64,000 nt of DNA from Paenibacillus xylanexedens (GTDB lineage: Bacteria; Bacillota; Bacilli; Paenibacillales; Paenibacillaceae): NCBI RefSeq assembly GCF_017874615.1, contig NZ_JAGIKV010000020.1:1-64000 (forward strand). Reading direction: 5' to 3'. A model generated the notes under the pieces. The model ran no database searches and was not told where the DNA came from. It saw nothing but the letters and a program-made list of their open reading frames with translations. Below are positions 52,162-61,489 of the stretch, piece after piece (positions within the stretch are counted from its first letter, which is position 1; each line of letters starts with the position of its first letter). The translations under genes and the position numbers were made by a program.

Positions 52162-52581
52162 TTATCTCATGGATAAGATGTGCGGTATGGCTATTTCTGA
52201 TTTATGGATAGACGAAGAATGAAACCAATTTTCCATATCCTTGATGAGTTGATTCGGGTCTTGCTCGTTCCAAAGAATCATCTTCATCTCACCTGTACCT
52301 GTAATCTGTTGCAGGTGACGCTTCCGAATAAGGGATTTGAAATCCGTAATGACCAGTAACGGAAGTTGTGGCATAAAAGCCCGAATGGCATTTGCTGCTG
52401 ACACCGCTTCTTCGGCAACCTGATAATCAACAATACAATAACGGGCATTTTCCCAACTTCCCCGATGTGTTTCTATCGCAGAACCAGATGTTGAGTCCTC
52501 AATCCAGTTCCTGAACAATTGAATAATATTCTCATATGCAATATGACGTTTTCCATCCGAGAGCACGGTAATGGGTTCCAT
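52162..52581 (-). CDS. Degenerate receiver-like protein, 139 residues
   Basis: The central part (about residues 45-115) has a receiver-like alpha/beta rhythm: YCIVDYQVAEEAVSAANAIRAFMPQLPLLVITDFKSLI followed by KMILWNEQDPNQLIKDMENWF. The Asp in CIVDYQ is at the expected acceptor strand, but the Lys and the acidic N-terminal pair are not clear, so phosphorylation is doubtful. GGAGG eight bases before ATG. It lies convergent to the OmpR-type gene; a role as modulator is possible but unproved. Confidence 0.6.
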   Translation of the reverse strand: MEPITVLSDGKRHIAYENIIQLFRNWIEDSTSGSAIETHRGSWENARYCIVDYQVAEEAVSAANAIRAFMPQLPLLVITDFKSLIRKRHLQQITGTGEMKMILWNEQDPNQLIKDMENWFHSSSIHKSEIAIPHILSMR

Positions 52582-52823
52582 AGGTATAACCTCCAGTTGA
52601 TTCTTATCTTTATTGTGACAATTTTCGTTTAAAAATGTTTGTGCGTGAACATGAAAGAAGTGTTAACAAATTTCGTACTTCTTCACATTAAGTGTTAGAA
52701 ACGTCCACTTCACTTCTGGATGATTTCGCAGATTCCACACATTGATGTAAAATAGAGAAATACCCGTGTGATTAAAATTACGGGAAGATAAAGATGAATC
52801 TGGTATTATAGGAGGTTACATTG

Positions 52824-53966
52824 ATGAATATTGTTTCCATTGAACCAACACCGAGTCCAAATACGATGATGCTACATCTCGATGAACGTCTGGAGGACGG
52901 AATTCGCAAAACATATACACTGGACAACGAACGATCTGCTCCGGCGTTCATTCGCCAGATGCTTCATATTCCCGGTGTAAAGAGTGTGTTCCACACAACA
53001 GACTTTGTCGCACTTGATCGTAAAGGGAATGCCGATTGGTCCGTTATCTTGGGTGAAGTCCAAAATCGCCTTGGACAGCAAGGCATTGATCTGGACTGGA
53101 TTGAATCCGAAGATGGTTCAGGCGAGCACTTCGGAGAAGCACAGGTATTTGTACAATTCTTCCGAGGCGTACCGATGCAAATCAGGGTCAAGGCCGGGGT
53201 CAAGGAAGAACGAATCTCGTTGTCAGACCGCTTTGTCAAAGCCGTAACAGAAGTCGCCAGTGCAACGATGATCAAAGAACGTAAACTGAGTGATTACGGT
53301 GTTCGATATGGTGAATTGCCTGATATTGCACGTGAAGTCGAGCAGGAATTGGAAGCCGCTTACCCGTCGGAACGGCTGGAGCAAGTCATTAAACAGGCCA
53401 TTGAACATGGTACCAAATCCGAAGAGTTCGTCGAGCGCCGCCGTGAATTGGATGGAGCCGAACTTGAAGAGGCTCTGCGAAACGAAGACTGGAATGTTCG
53501 CTATGCGGCATTTGACAGTATGGAGCCTACGGCAGAAAGACTGCCTCTCGTAGCCCATGCCCTGCATGACAACAAAATGCAGATCCGTCGCTTGGCTGTC
53601 GTATACCTGGGTGACATTCGTACACCGGAAGCGATGGAATTGCTGTATGAAGCACTTCAGGACAGTTCTCCTGCGGTACGCCGGACTGCCGGGGATACCT
53701 TGTCTGATATCGGTGATCCTGCCGCCACTCCAGCCATGACAGCAACGTTATCCGATAAAAGTAAACTTGTACGCTGGCGTGCAGCACGTTTTCTCTATGA
53801 GGTCGGAACCGAAGAAGCAGAGCAAGCGTTGCGAGTTGCAGCCGATGATCCTGAATTTGAAGTCAGCCTGCAGGCGAAGATGGCTCTGGAGCGAATCGAG
53901 TCCGGCGAACAAGCTGCTGGAACGGTATGGCAGCAGATGGCTGGTCGTAACAAAAAAGAGGAATAG
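52824..53966 (+). CDS. CvfC-like protein with NFU1 N-terminal domain and HEAT repeats
   Basis: 380 residues. Residues ~1-85 match the Nfu N-terminal scaffold domain (PTPSPNTMMLHLDERLEDG and FIRQMLHIPGVKSVFHTTDFVALDR). A middle part follows, and residues ~205-370 hold HEAT-like repeats (YAAFDSMEPTAERLPLVAHALHD; RRLAVVYLGDIRTPEAMELLYEAL; VRRTAGDTLSDIGDPAATPAMTATLSD). This is the conserved virulence factor C family of Bacillales. No Nfu cysteines are present. ATG at 52824, with GGAGG eight bases upstream, rather than the TTG at 52821. Confidence 0.88.
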   Translation: MNIVSIEPTPSPNTMMLHLDERLEDGIRKTYTLDNERSAPAFIRQMLHIPGVKSVFHTTDFVALDRKGNADWSVILGEVQNRLGQQGIDLDWIESEDGSGEHFGEAQVFVQFFRGVPMQIRVKAGVKEERISLSDRFVKAVTEVASATMIKERKLSDYGVRYGELPDIAREVEQELEAAYPSERLEQVIKQAIEHGTKSEEFVERRRELDGAELEEALRNEDWNVRYAAFDSMEPTAERLPLVAHALHDNKMQIRRLAVVYLGDIRTPEAMELLYEALQDSSPAVRRTAGDTLSDIGDPAATPAMTATLSDKSKLVRWRAARFLYEVGTEEAEQALRVAADDPEFEVSLQAKMALERIESGEQAAGTVWQQMAGRNKKEE

Positions 53967-54094
53967 TCATCTCTCAGACCTCACATCCAACAATTGTTAT
54001 TGCACTGGAAAACCATGCGCGTTATACTGATTGTCTGTTTACTAAACAAGACACACGGTGTTAAGTTGTGTTGTTCATAATTTCATAGACAATA

Positions 54095-54300
54095 GATACA
54101 CCTCATCCATTGATGGTGAGGTAGAGGTCGCGGGTGCGATCAGTACGCTGAAGGAGGCGCTAAGGAGCCGCTTACGATATCAGCCGAAAGGTGTACCCGC
54201 CGAAGCTCGCTGGACGTTCCTTACACGGTCCGGTGGGCTGGGGCTGCTGTCGAAAGGCGCAGAACTGTCACGGAAGTACATTTCCTTTATATAAAGGTAT
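54095..54300 (+). promoter_or_regulatory. Lysine riboswitch (L box)
   Basis: The leader of the permease gene contains the L-box landmarks in order: GAGGTAGAGGTCGCG (about 54118), AAGGAGGCGCT (about 54150), CAGCCGAAAGGTG (about 54181), GGGCTGGGGCTG (about 54235) and CGAAAGGCGCAGAACTGTCA (about 54251). A terminator hairpin follows before the gene. With lysine bound, it is expected to favour termination. Ends of the aptamer are approximate. Confidence 0.85.
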
Positions 54301-54360
54301 GAATTCTTCTGTGTTGAGCTATCTTAATCATCTGGGACATGGTGCGGACATTGAAATATT

Positions 54361-54392
54361 AAAGACCGCAGGCTGATGCCTGTGGTCTTTTT
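54361..54392 (+). terminator. Riboswitch terminator
   Basis: 13-bp stem AAAGACCGCAGGC/GCCTGTGGTCTTT with a loop TGAT and TTTTTG, located 57 bases before the permease start and after the L box, the expected expression platform. Confidence 0.9.
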
Positions 54393-54448
54393 GTTTTTAT
54401 GAATTCAAGTATCGCAAACATCAGTATATCGAATGAAGGAGTGTTTCC

Positions 54449-55927
54449 ATGCAAGACCGCAGTAACCCAACAACAACTGGACCTTCCCTGAAAAAAGGAT
54501 TACGCGCACGCCATATGACGATGATCGCCCTCGGTGGCTCGATTGGTACCGGGTTGTTTCTCGCAAGTGGTACCGCCATCTCTACCGCAGGCCCTGGTGG
54601 AGCATTAATTGCCTATGTGGCCGTTGGCATCATGGTTTATTTCCTAATGACCAGCCTTGGTGAGCTTGCTACCTTTATGCCGGACTCCGGTTCATTTAAT
54701 ACGTATGCCGCACGTTTTGTCGATCCTGCTCTCGGGTTCGCCATGGGCTGGAACTTTTGGTACAACTGGGCGGTAACCATTGCAGCAGAGCTTGCTGCCG
54801 CTACTGTACTCATTAAATACTGGTTCCCCGACAGTTCATCCATGTTATGGAGCTTATTGTTCCTCGTGCTGATCTTTTCCTTGAACGTGTTGTCTGTTAA
54901 AGGCTATGGAGAGTCCGAGTACTGGTTCGCCATTATCAAAGTCGCTACTGTTATCATCTTCCTGGCTGTTGGTGTGCTCATGATCTTTGGTATTATGGGC
55001 GGAGAAGCCGTTGGTTTCAGTAACTTCACCATCGGTGATGCGCCCATCCATGGCGGATTCTTCGCTGTGTTAGGTGTGTTCATGGCTGCTGGATTCTCAT
55101 TCCAAGGTACCGAGCTTATCGGGGTAGCCGCCGGTGAAAGTGAAAACCCGCGCGAAAATGTACCTCGTGCAATTCGTCAGGTATTTTGGCGCATTCTGAT
55201 TTTTTACATCTTGGCGATTACCGTGATCAGTCTGATCATCCCGTATACGCATCCGAATCTGCTCAAAGGTGACCTGGAGAATATCGGTGTCAGCCCGTTC
55301 ACACTGGTGTTTGAGAAAGCAGGCCTCGCCATTGCAGCTTCCGTGATGAATGCCGTTATTTTAACCTCTGTACTCTCAGCCGGTAACTCAGGCATGTACG
55401 CTTCAAGCCGGGTTCTCTATGCCCTTGCCAGAGACGGTAAAGCCCCTCGTTTCCTCGGCAAGTTGAACAAAAAGGGGATTCCAATGAATGCACTTTTGCT
55501 TACAACAGCCGTTGGTATGTTGGCGTTCCTTGCCTCCCTGTTCGGCGATGGGATTGTGTACACGTGGTTGCTGAATGCATCCGGTATGTGTGGTTTTATC
55601 ACTTGGCTGGGTATCGCTATCAGTCATTATCGCTTCCGTCGTGCATACGTTGCACAAGGCAGGGATCTGAGCGATCTGCCTTACCGTGCACGCTGGTTCC
55701 CGTTTGGGCCCATCTTCGCTTTTGTCCTGTGTATCATCGTGATCATCGGACAGAACTACCAGGCATTCACGGGTGATCAGATCGACTGGAGTGGAGCCAT
55801 CGTTGCCTACCTGAGCGTCCCCCTGTTCCTGGTGTTGTGGCTCGGTTACAAATGGATCAAAAAGACCAAAGTGGTGCCGCTGCAGGAATGTGACTTCACA
55901 CCTACCGATTCACCAACTGATAAATAA
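54449..55927 (+). CDS. lysP: Amino acid permease, LysP-type
   Basis: 492 residues, twelve membrane segments, APC superfamily of the AAT/LysP branch. The first helix reads MIALGGSIGTGLFLASGTAISTAGPGGALIAY, with the Gly-rich backbone binding motif, and SFNTYAARFVDPALGFAMGWNFWYNWAVT follows. The lysine riboswitch ahead of it makes lysine the expected substrate. GAAGGAG before ATG. The N and C termini are both cytosolic. Confidence 0.9.
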   Translation: MQDRSNPTTTGPSLKKGLRARHMTMIALGGSIGTGLFLASGTAISTAGPGGALIAYVAVGIMVYFLMTSLGELATFMPDSGSFNTYAARFVDPALGFAMGWNFWYNWAVTIAAELAAATVLIKYWFPDSSSMLWSLLFLVLIFSLNVLSVKGYGESEYWFAIIKVATVIIFLAVGVLMIFGIMGGEAVGFSNFTIGDAPIHGGFFAVLGVFMAAGFSFQGTELIGVAAGESENPRENVPRAIRQVFWRILIFYILAITVISLIIPYTHPNLLKGDLENIGVSPFTLVFEKAGLAIAASVMNAVILTSVLSAGNSGMYASSRVLYALARDGKAPRFLGKLNKKGIPMNALLLTTAVGMLAFLASLFGDGIVYTWLLNASGMCGFITWLGIAISHYRFRRAYVAQGRDLSDLPYRARWFPFGPIFAFVLCIIVIIGQNYQAFTGDQIDWSGAIVAYLSVPLFLVLWLGYKWIKKTKVVPLQECDFTPTDSPTDK

Positions 55928-56039
55928 TAGCTCGAACATTTCTGTACATCCTTTCGTCCCTGTCCATATTTTGTATAGATCCGTAAGTAGAATAGAGAAA
56001 GGTATACTATTTTTCTTGGACAACGGGAGTTGATGTATA

Positions 56040-56681
56040 ATGAAAAAATTCTCTATTCTGCTCGTTCTACTGGGCATCCTGATCATCAGCTTTCCTTTCC
56101 TGCGGGAAACGTATTATGACTGGCAGCAAACCCGTGTCATGAACGATCTGGAGCAATTGCAAAACGGCTTGTCTAAGCTTAATCACTCCTTCGAACAAGG
56201 CATACAGGATGCAGCTTCTGCCGAGCCGACTACTGATAATAAAGGTACAGTGCAAGAGGCCTCCTCGGATACGTTGGGGGTGTTATCGATTGACAAGATT
56301 GATGTCCGCTTACCGATTCTGGAGGGTGCAACGGAAGCCAACATGAAGGTAGCTGCAACCCATCTTGTCGAAACCACCCGTATCGGGAACAAAGGTAATG
56401 CTGCGATAGCCGCTCATCGCGCCCACAAAAAAGGACGACTGTTCAATCGTCTGGGAGAACTCCAGATTGGTGATTCAATGGAAGTTACCCTGGCAGATCG
56501 AACGATTATCCAATACAAGGTAGATCAGATATCCGTTGTGGAGCCAACTGACTTATCTGTGCTGGAGGATCCCGGGCTTGGACAGGTCCTTACCTTGATT
56601 ACCTGTGATCCACTCGTCAATCCAACACATCGGCTAATTGTAAGAGCTATTGAAGTGAATCCGGAGGTTGCCGGATTTTGA
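56040..56681 (+). CDS. Class D-like sortase
   Basis: 213 residues. N-terminal membrane anchor (about 4-22), a helical linker, then the sortase barrel (about 80-205) with catalytic His in AAHRAHKKGRLFNRL, Cys in TLITCDPLVNPT and Arg in RLIVRAIE. These fit class D sortases of Bacillales. It recognises LPxTG-like signals and transfers proteins to the wall. The LPQTG-bearing gene converges from the right. Ribosome binding site GGGAG before ATG. Confidence 0.9.
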   Translation: MKKFSILLVLLGILIISFPFLRETYYDWQQTRVMNDLEQLQNGLSKLNHSFEQGIQDAASAEPTTDNKGTVQEASSDTLGVLSIDKIDVRLPILEGATEANMKVAATHLVETTRIGNKGNAAIAAHRAHKKGRLFNRLGELQIGDSMEVTLADRTIIQYKVDQISVVEPTDLSVLEDPGLGQVLTLITCDPLVNPTHRLIVRAIEVNPEVAGF

Positions 56682-56710
56682 TATTCCCTAAGGTTCAGCT
56701 GAAATAAAAT

Positions 56711-56776
56711 AAAACACCCTCTAGTATGTTCACATGATGACTCTGAGTCACTTGTGAAAGCTAGAGGGTGTTTTTT
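56711..56776 (+). terminator. Bidirectional terminator between sortase and adhesin genes
   Basis: 14-bp perfect outer stem AAAACACCCTCTAG/CTAGAGGGTGTTTT (56711-56724 with 56761-56774), plus T6 on the right and A-rich text on the left. Confidence 0.9.
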
Positions 56777-56814
56777 ATCCAAATATGATCTGTTCCTGCA
56801 TTACATGCTGCGAT

Positions 56815-59800
56815 CTAGCGTTGCAGCTGTTGTCTGCGGCGGAAGTACATGAATCCCGCGCTGCCTAGCGCCATCAGCATCATGCCAACAGCAGTGTAAG
56901 CCATTGTGCTCTCTTCACCTGTTTGTGGCAGCATTCCCTGAGATCCAGAATTTCCGTTTGGCTGTGATGCAGAATTTCCATTGCCCTGTGATCCATCTGT
57001 ATCCGTTCCAGCAGGAGGTGCAAGCGCACCATCCCCATCAGGTGCACCTGTATCCCCAACTGGAGGTGCAGTATCGTCACCGTTGGAATCGCCTGGTGTC
57101 GGTGTCACTCCCCCGGAATCTTCATCTGTCGGACTTTCGGTTCCACCCCCAGACTCTGTAGGTTCAGTTACAACCGTGCCTGGAACCGACGGATTTGGTT
57201 TTCCTGGTTCCGGAGTTACTGGTTTCTCTGGATCTGGTGTTACACCCGTAGTAGGTGTTCCCGGATTATAAGGTCCACTAGACCCACCACCCGATACCGG
57301 GATAGCCTGATTTGTTTTTTCCACAACTACAGCTTCAGTTTGTATGTTCGTAATTTCAAATGGTACGGGTGTTGTTTCCAACATGTATCCGTTAGGCGCT
57401 TTTATTTCAACCAACTGATATTTATTGATATCCAAGCCTTCAAGTACAATTTCACCTTGTTGATTGGTTGTCAATGTAGCTTCATCTAGACCTGTTACCT
57501 TGTGGAACTCCCAATTCCCATTTGCATCCATCAATGCAGTTTGAGCTCGTAATTCAAATACAGCTCCTTGAAGGTGCTGAGTTCGACCCGCATTGGTTTT
57601 AATCAATTTCACAGAACGATCATTTTTTTTATTTTCAATGGTTATTTGAGTTTCCGGTTTGATAATAGATACAAGGGTCTCCGGCTGTTCAATAACAAAG
57701 CCTTCTGCCTTGGTCTCTACCAATGTATATGAACCATAGTCCAAACCATCGAATTCAATGACCCCATTTAGGTCGGTTACTTTTGTATCGATGACAATGT
57801 TGGAACGATCACGCAATTCGAATTCAATTCCGCTTAATACGGACTTATCCTTGGCATTTACTTTGGTAACGACAAGTTTACCACCTGCACCCATTGCATT
57901 AGACTTCGTCAATGTAATACTCTCCGTCTGATTCTCTACAATCGTGAACGGAATTGATGTAGCATCCAATTGATAAAACTCAGGTGCCACGACTTCTACC
58001 AGCTCATAATCCCCTGGCAACAGTCCACCTTTGGCGATCTTTCCATCTTCCCCTGTCGTTAACTCATCGATTTTCTCTCGCGTTGCGCCGTCCTTGGAGT
58101 ACAATTCGAAAGTTGCACCCTTAAGTGTCTTGGAAGAGTCCACCGCATCTACCTTGGTTAATTCGAATCCTTGACGAATCTTTTTATTTTCAATTTCAAA
58201 AGCGATATCCGCATCCTTAAACTCAATCGTTTTACCTGAGGCAGAGCCATATTCAGGATCAACCAAATATCCTGCCGGTGCAGATAATTCTTTTAACTTA
58301 TAAGGTACACCGTTGGTTAGATTGTTTAATCGATAGTTTCTGGAGCTTTCAGCCACACCATTCTCGTCCGTTGGTTCCAAGGTTTCCAGAAGCGTAGTTC
58401 CAGACGCATTATAGATTGCAAATATTGCACCACCCAGCGGAACTCCTGTATCACTGACTTTGTGAATTCTGATTTTGCCCAGACCTGTAGAGGCTCCTCC
58501 ACCTGCTCCAGCCAAGGAAACTTTGATTCCCGACTGATTACCTTCCCCGATTACCGAGGAAGATTGGCCTGCAAATTCAACCTTATTCTCAATTCGGGCG
58601 CCATGATCGGCATTAATATAAGACTGATATTCCAAAATGAATGCGGTATGGATATCTTTCTTGAAGGTAAAGGTAAATGTATTGCCCTCTACATTCAATT
58701 CATAATCAGCCGGATCAACAAGTCCAGCTTTGGTGGATACATTGCCTGAATTGTTGGCAGGTAAATTGGTTGCATATAATTTCAATGAATCAGCCAATAA
58801 AATCTGGTTCTCTGACAAGGTATCTGTTAATTGAGTACCCGCAGGAACAAAAGATTGACTTGGATTGATATTTACCGTCCATGATGCTTTATCCGTTGTA
58901 CCTTCTTGTTTCCCTGCTTTGCGCACGTATACACCACCGTTGGCAGGTGTAACACTGGCTGATCTATTAAATCGTATTGCACCACCCTCACCATCCGTCA
59001 GAACAGCCTGGTTGGCATATGCGCCTGCGACAGAATATGGTCCATCCAGACTTGTTTGGTACTGAATGCGATAAGCCATTTTGCCCATGTTACCCAGATC
59101 CAACGCAAAACCTTTACCGTCCGGGTTCAGCTGGAATTGACCAGGTGTGAGCAGAACCTCGCTACCTACAGCAGTAACATTATTGGCTCCCTGCAACTCT
59201 AACTCATGAACTTTCAATGAGCCGTCCACGAAAGATTGGTCTCCAGTGTACGCATCCTTAAGGATTGCGTCCTGAATATCAAACAAATTGTAGTTTACAT
59301 CGATTGTCCAGGTGATCTTTTTATCTTTGGCGCTATATTCACCCTTTTTGTTACCATTTTGAATTGTGTAGTCTTGCGGTTTGACCGCAGCAGATTTGGT
59401 AATCGCAGTCTGTTTTACATCAGACTCTTCCCAATCGATCTTGGCTGAGTTGCGATATTCATCATTCGTTGGCATACCCGCTGTGGGATCGAAGCTTGTC
59501 TTATAAGTAATAACATGCTCCGTACTGAGCGTTACGCCGTCCTTCAAGCGAAGTGAGAATCCTTTTTCATACGTTGGATCAGCCGGGTCTGGAGTCAGTT
59601 CAAAGTCGCCTTTGTTAACACCACTCACTTGAAGACTACCCGGAATCAGTTTCATATGTCTGCCTTCGTAATTGTCGGTGATGACGATATCCGTCATGTC
59701 CTGCAAATCACGGTTCAAAACAATCTGCCATTCGATTTCTTTTGTGTTGAAATTTTCACTTTTTACACTCTTTGCAAAAATGACTTCCTGAATGTCTCTT

Positions 59801-61326
59801 CGGCCTGTTTTGGAAGTACCATCATACATGTTCACTGTGTTCGTAATGGTGTCGTTTGTATAAACACGATGAATAGATTGAGTATCATATTCGATCTCAT
59901 AGGCCTTTGTAATATCATTCTTAAAATGTAATTTGAAGCCATCATCGAACCCTGTACCCATCGCTTCGAGTGTGTATTCATTCGGATTGATCAGTGTTCT
60001 GTTCGAAGCCGCTCCACTTGCATTAATGTCCACTTGATACACTTTGACGGAATTGTTGATCAGTTGCTGTTTTGCCGTATCAAAGCGGTCTTCAATCCAT
60101 GCATTCGTTTGCATAATTTCTTGCTGATTGTAGTTATATTGCACTTTCCATGTGATCGTCTGTGTCACCGGATCATACGCACTATCTTGCCCTGATTTGT
60201 TCAAAGGCTCATTAAAACTCACACGAACTCGGCCAATATCTGTTTCGTTGTGCTCGCTCTGATCCGTTGTAAGCGCAACCTGGTTTTGATACTCCACGTT
60301 GGTGAACGGAGCAGTGGTTGGTGCTTTAACACTTGTCGTATAGGTAACACGATAGGCCTTATCTGTATCTCCCAATTGAATTGGAAACTGTGGTTCCGTT
60401 TGAACTACTGGGCCTTCTTTAACAGATCCATTCAATTGCACTTCCAATTCGCGAATTTCGATATTGCCCTTGAGCTCAAGCTCTGCTGGGAACGTGTCTG
60501 CAAGAACAGCATTTTTCATAGCCTTCTCGCCTTGGTTAAAATCCACGGTCCATTTAATTTCATCCGAGTTGAAGTTGTCTTTGTTTGCGCTTCCCGATTT
60601 CTTCAACTTATCTACGGCTGTGTTGGCAAAATGTACATCAATGATGCCCTGCCCTACGGAACTAAAGTCTATCTCCTGTTTCAAGCCATCTTCCATCTTG
60701 CTCTCATCGAACTTAATCCACACGTAGAAGTTGCCTTCCAGCTTCGCATGCTCGATCAGTTCATTAAAGGTAAAGATGATTGTGCCATCTGGATTCACCA
60801 CATACTCCCCAACACCACCATCCAGATTACCCTTAAGCTGCGATCCGATGATGAATTTATCGGGCAAGTTAAAGGTGAACGTAGAGCCATCGCTGTAGTT
60901 GTGGTTGTCATCTGCAAGTCCCCATGTAAAGACTACAGCCACCTCATCCTGGATGCGTGGTCGAATATCCTCGATTTTATCTCCTTTGACTTCAATCGTG
61001 CCATTCCCGTTGTCTTCTGGTGCCTGATTGTACATCTGCACACTGGTAATCAATTGATCTGTAATTACCGGACCTGCAGCTGCGATTGCTAAACTGCTCT
61101 GGTTGAGGTTTCCCTCCCCCTCTTCTTCCGGAGTGGCAGCAACGTCAACGTTGTTGACCTCTTCCGAACTTGCCAAACCTTCTTCTGATGCTGTATCGCT
61201 GATTGCACTGGCTGGCAAATTAGTTAATTCATCCTGAGCATGCATTGTTGGTGTAAATATCCAACCCTGCATCATTTGCGTGACCAGTAACAGAGCAATG
61301 ATCACTATGCTCACTTTTTTCCTCAT
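56815..61326 (-). CDS. LPQTG cell-wall-anchored adhesin with collagen-binding-like and CnaB-like repeats
   Basis: About 1503 residues. Signal peptide (about 1-30), an acidic N-terminal segment, then about five collagen-binding-like modules (about 100-960) each with a beta-sandwich text such as EIKWTVDFNQ, ITWKVQYNYN, EIEWQIVLNR, KITWTIDVNY and ASWTVNINPS. Next come four CnaB-like modules (about 980-1380) with Lys near the start (IRIHKVSD, FELTKVDAVD, LVVTKVNAKD, VKLIKTNAG) and Glu in YELVEV/YTLVETKA, as for isopeptide bonds. Then a Pro/Gly/Thr/Ser spacer, LPQTG, a membrane helix and a basic tail. The start ATG at 61326 is preceded by GGAGG 11 bases upstream; ATG at 61335 is too close. The nearby sortase is its likely attachment enzyme. 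Confidence 0.9.
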   Translation of the reverse strand: MRKKVSIVIIALLLVTQMMQGWIFTPTMHAQDELTNLPASAISDTASEEGLASSEEVNNVDVAATPEEEGEGNLNQSSLAIAAAGPVITDQLITSVQMYNQAPEDNGNGTIEVKGDKIEDIRPRIQDEVAVVFTWGLADDNHNYSDGSTFTFNLPDKFIIGSQLKGNLDGGVGEYVVNPDGTIIFTFNELIEHAKLEGNFYVWIKFDESKMEDGLKQEIDFSSVGQGIIDVHFANTAVDKLKKSGSANKDNFNSDEIKWTVDFNQGEKAMKNAVLADTFPAELELKGNIEIRELEVQLNGSVKEGPVVQTEPQFPIQLGDTDKAYRVTYTTSVKAPTTAPFTNVEYQNQVALTTDQSEHNETDIGRVRVSFNEPLNKSGQDSAYDPVTQTITWKVQYNYNQQEIMQTNAWIEDRFDTAKQQLINNSVKVYQVDINASGAASNRTLINPNEYTLEAMGTGFDDGFKLHFKNDITKAYEIEYDTQSIHRVYTNDTITNTVNMYDGTSKTGRRDIQEVIFAKSVKSENFNTKEIEWQIVLNRDLQDMTDIVITDNYEGRHMKLIPGSLQVSGVNKGDFELTPDPADPTYEKGFSLRLKDGVTLSTEHVITYKTSFDPTAGMPTNDEYRNSAKIDWEESDVKQTAITKSAAVKPQDYTIQNGNKKGEYSAKDKKITWTIDVNYNLFDIQDAILKDAYTGDQSFVDGSLKVHELELQGANNVTAVGSEVLLTPGQFQLNPDGKGFALDLGNMGKMAYRIQYQTSLDGPYSVAGAYANQAVLTDGEGGAIRFNRSASVTPANGGVYVRKAGKQEGTTDKASWTVNINPSQSFVPAGTQLTDTLSENQILLADSLKLYATNLPANNSGNVSTKAGLVDPADYELNVEGNTFTFTFKKDIHTAFILEYQSYINADHGARIENKVEFAGQSSSVIGEGNQSGIKVSLAGAGGGASTGLGKIRIHKVSDTGVPLGGAIFAIYNASGTTLLETLEPTDENGVAESSRNYRLNNLTNGVPYKLKELSAPAGYLVDPEYGSASGKTIEFKDADIAFEIENKKIRQGFELTKVDAVDSSKTLKGATFELYSKDGATREKIDELTTGEDGKIAKGGLLPGDYELVEVVAPEFYQLDATSIPFTIVENQTESITLTKSNAMGAGGKLVVTKVNAKDKSVLSGIEFELRDRSNIVIDTKVTDLNGVIEFDGLDYGSYTLVETKAEGFVIEQPETLVSIIKPETQITIENKKNDRSVKLIKTNAGRTQHLQGAVFELRAQTALMDANGNWEFHKVTGLDEATLTTNQQGEIVLEGLDINKYQLVEIKAPNGYMLETTPVPFEITNIQTEAVVVEKTNQAIPVSGGGSSGPYNPGTPTTGVTPDPEKPVTPEPGKPNPSVPGTVVTEPTESGGGTESPTDEDSGGVTPTPGDSNGDDTAPPVGDTGAPDGDGALAPPAGTDTDGSQGNGNSASQPNGNSGSQGMLPQTGEESTMAYTAVGMMLMALGSAGFMYFRRRQQLQR

Positions 61327-61445
61327 TTTTTGCATATCCTCCTCGTACGTAGTGTTGGCATACGCCGAAGATTAGAATAGCAAAGCGACATATACAAAAA
61401 ATAGACAACACTAAAATCCTCGCTTTTGAACGCAAAATTGAACGC

Positions 61446-61475
61446 AAAAAAGGATACTCCTCAATCGGAGCATCC
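61446..61475 (-). terminator. Terminator after the transglutaminase-like gene
   Basis: Minus-strand stem AGGATgCTCC/GGAGtATCCT (61451-61475, short loop) followed by TTTTTTG. It ends transcription 14 bases past the stop and separates the gene from the adhesin gene. Confidence 0.85.
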
Positions 61476-61489
61476 TGTTCAAACGGTTG

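Noticed and set aside
54058..54294. A 78-residue frame covering the leader of the permease gene
   Set aside because: It coincides with the lysine riboswitch, which explains the conserved sequence there.
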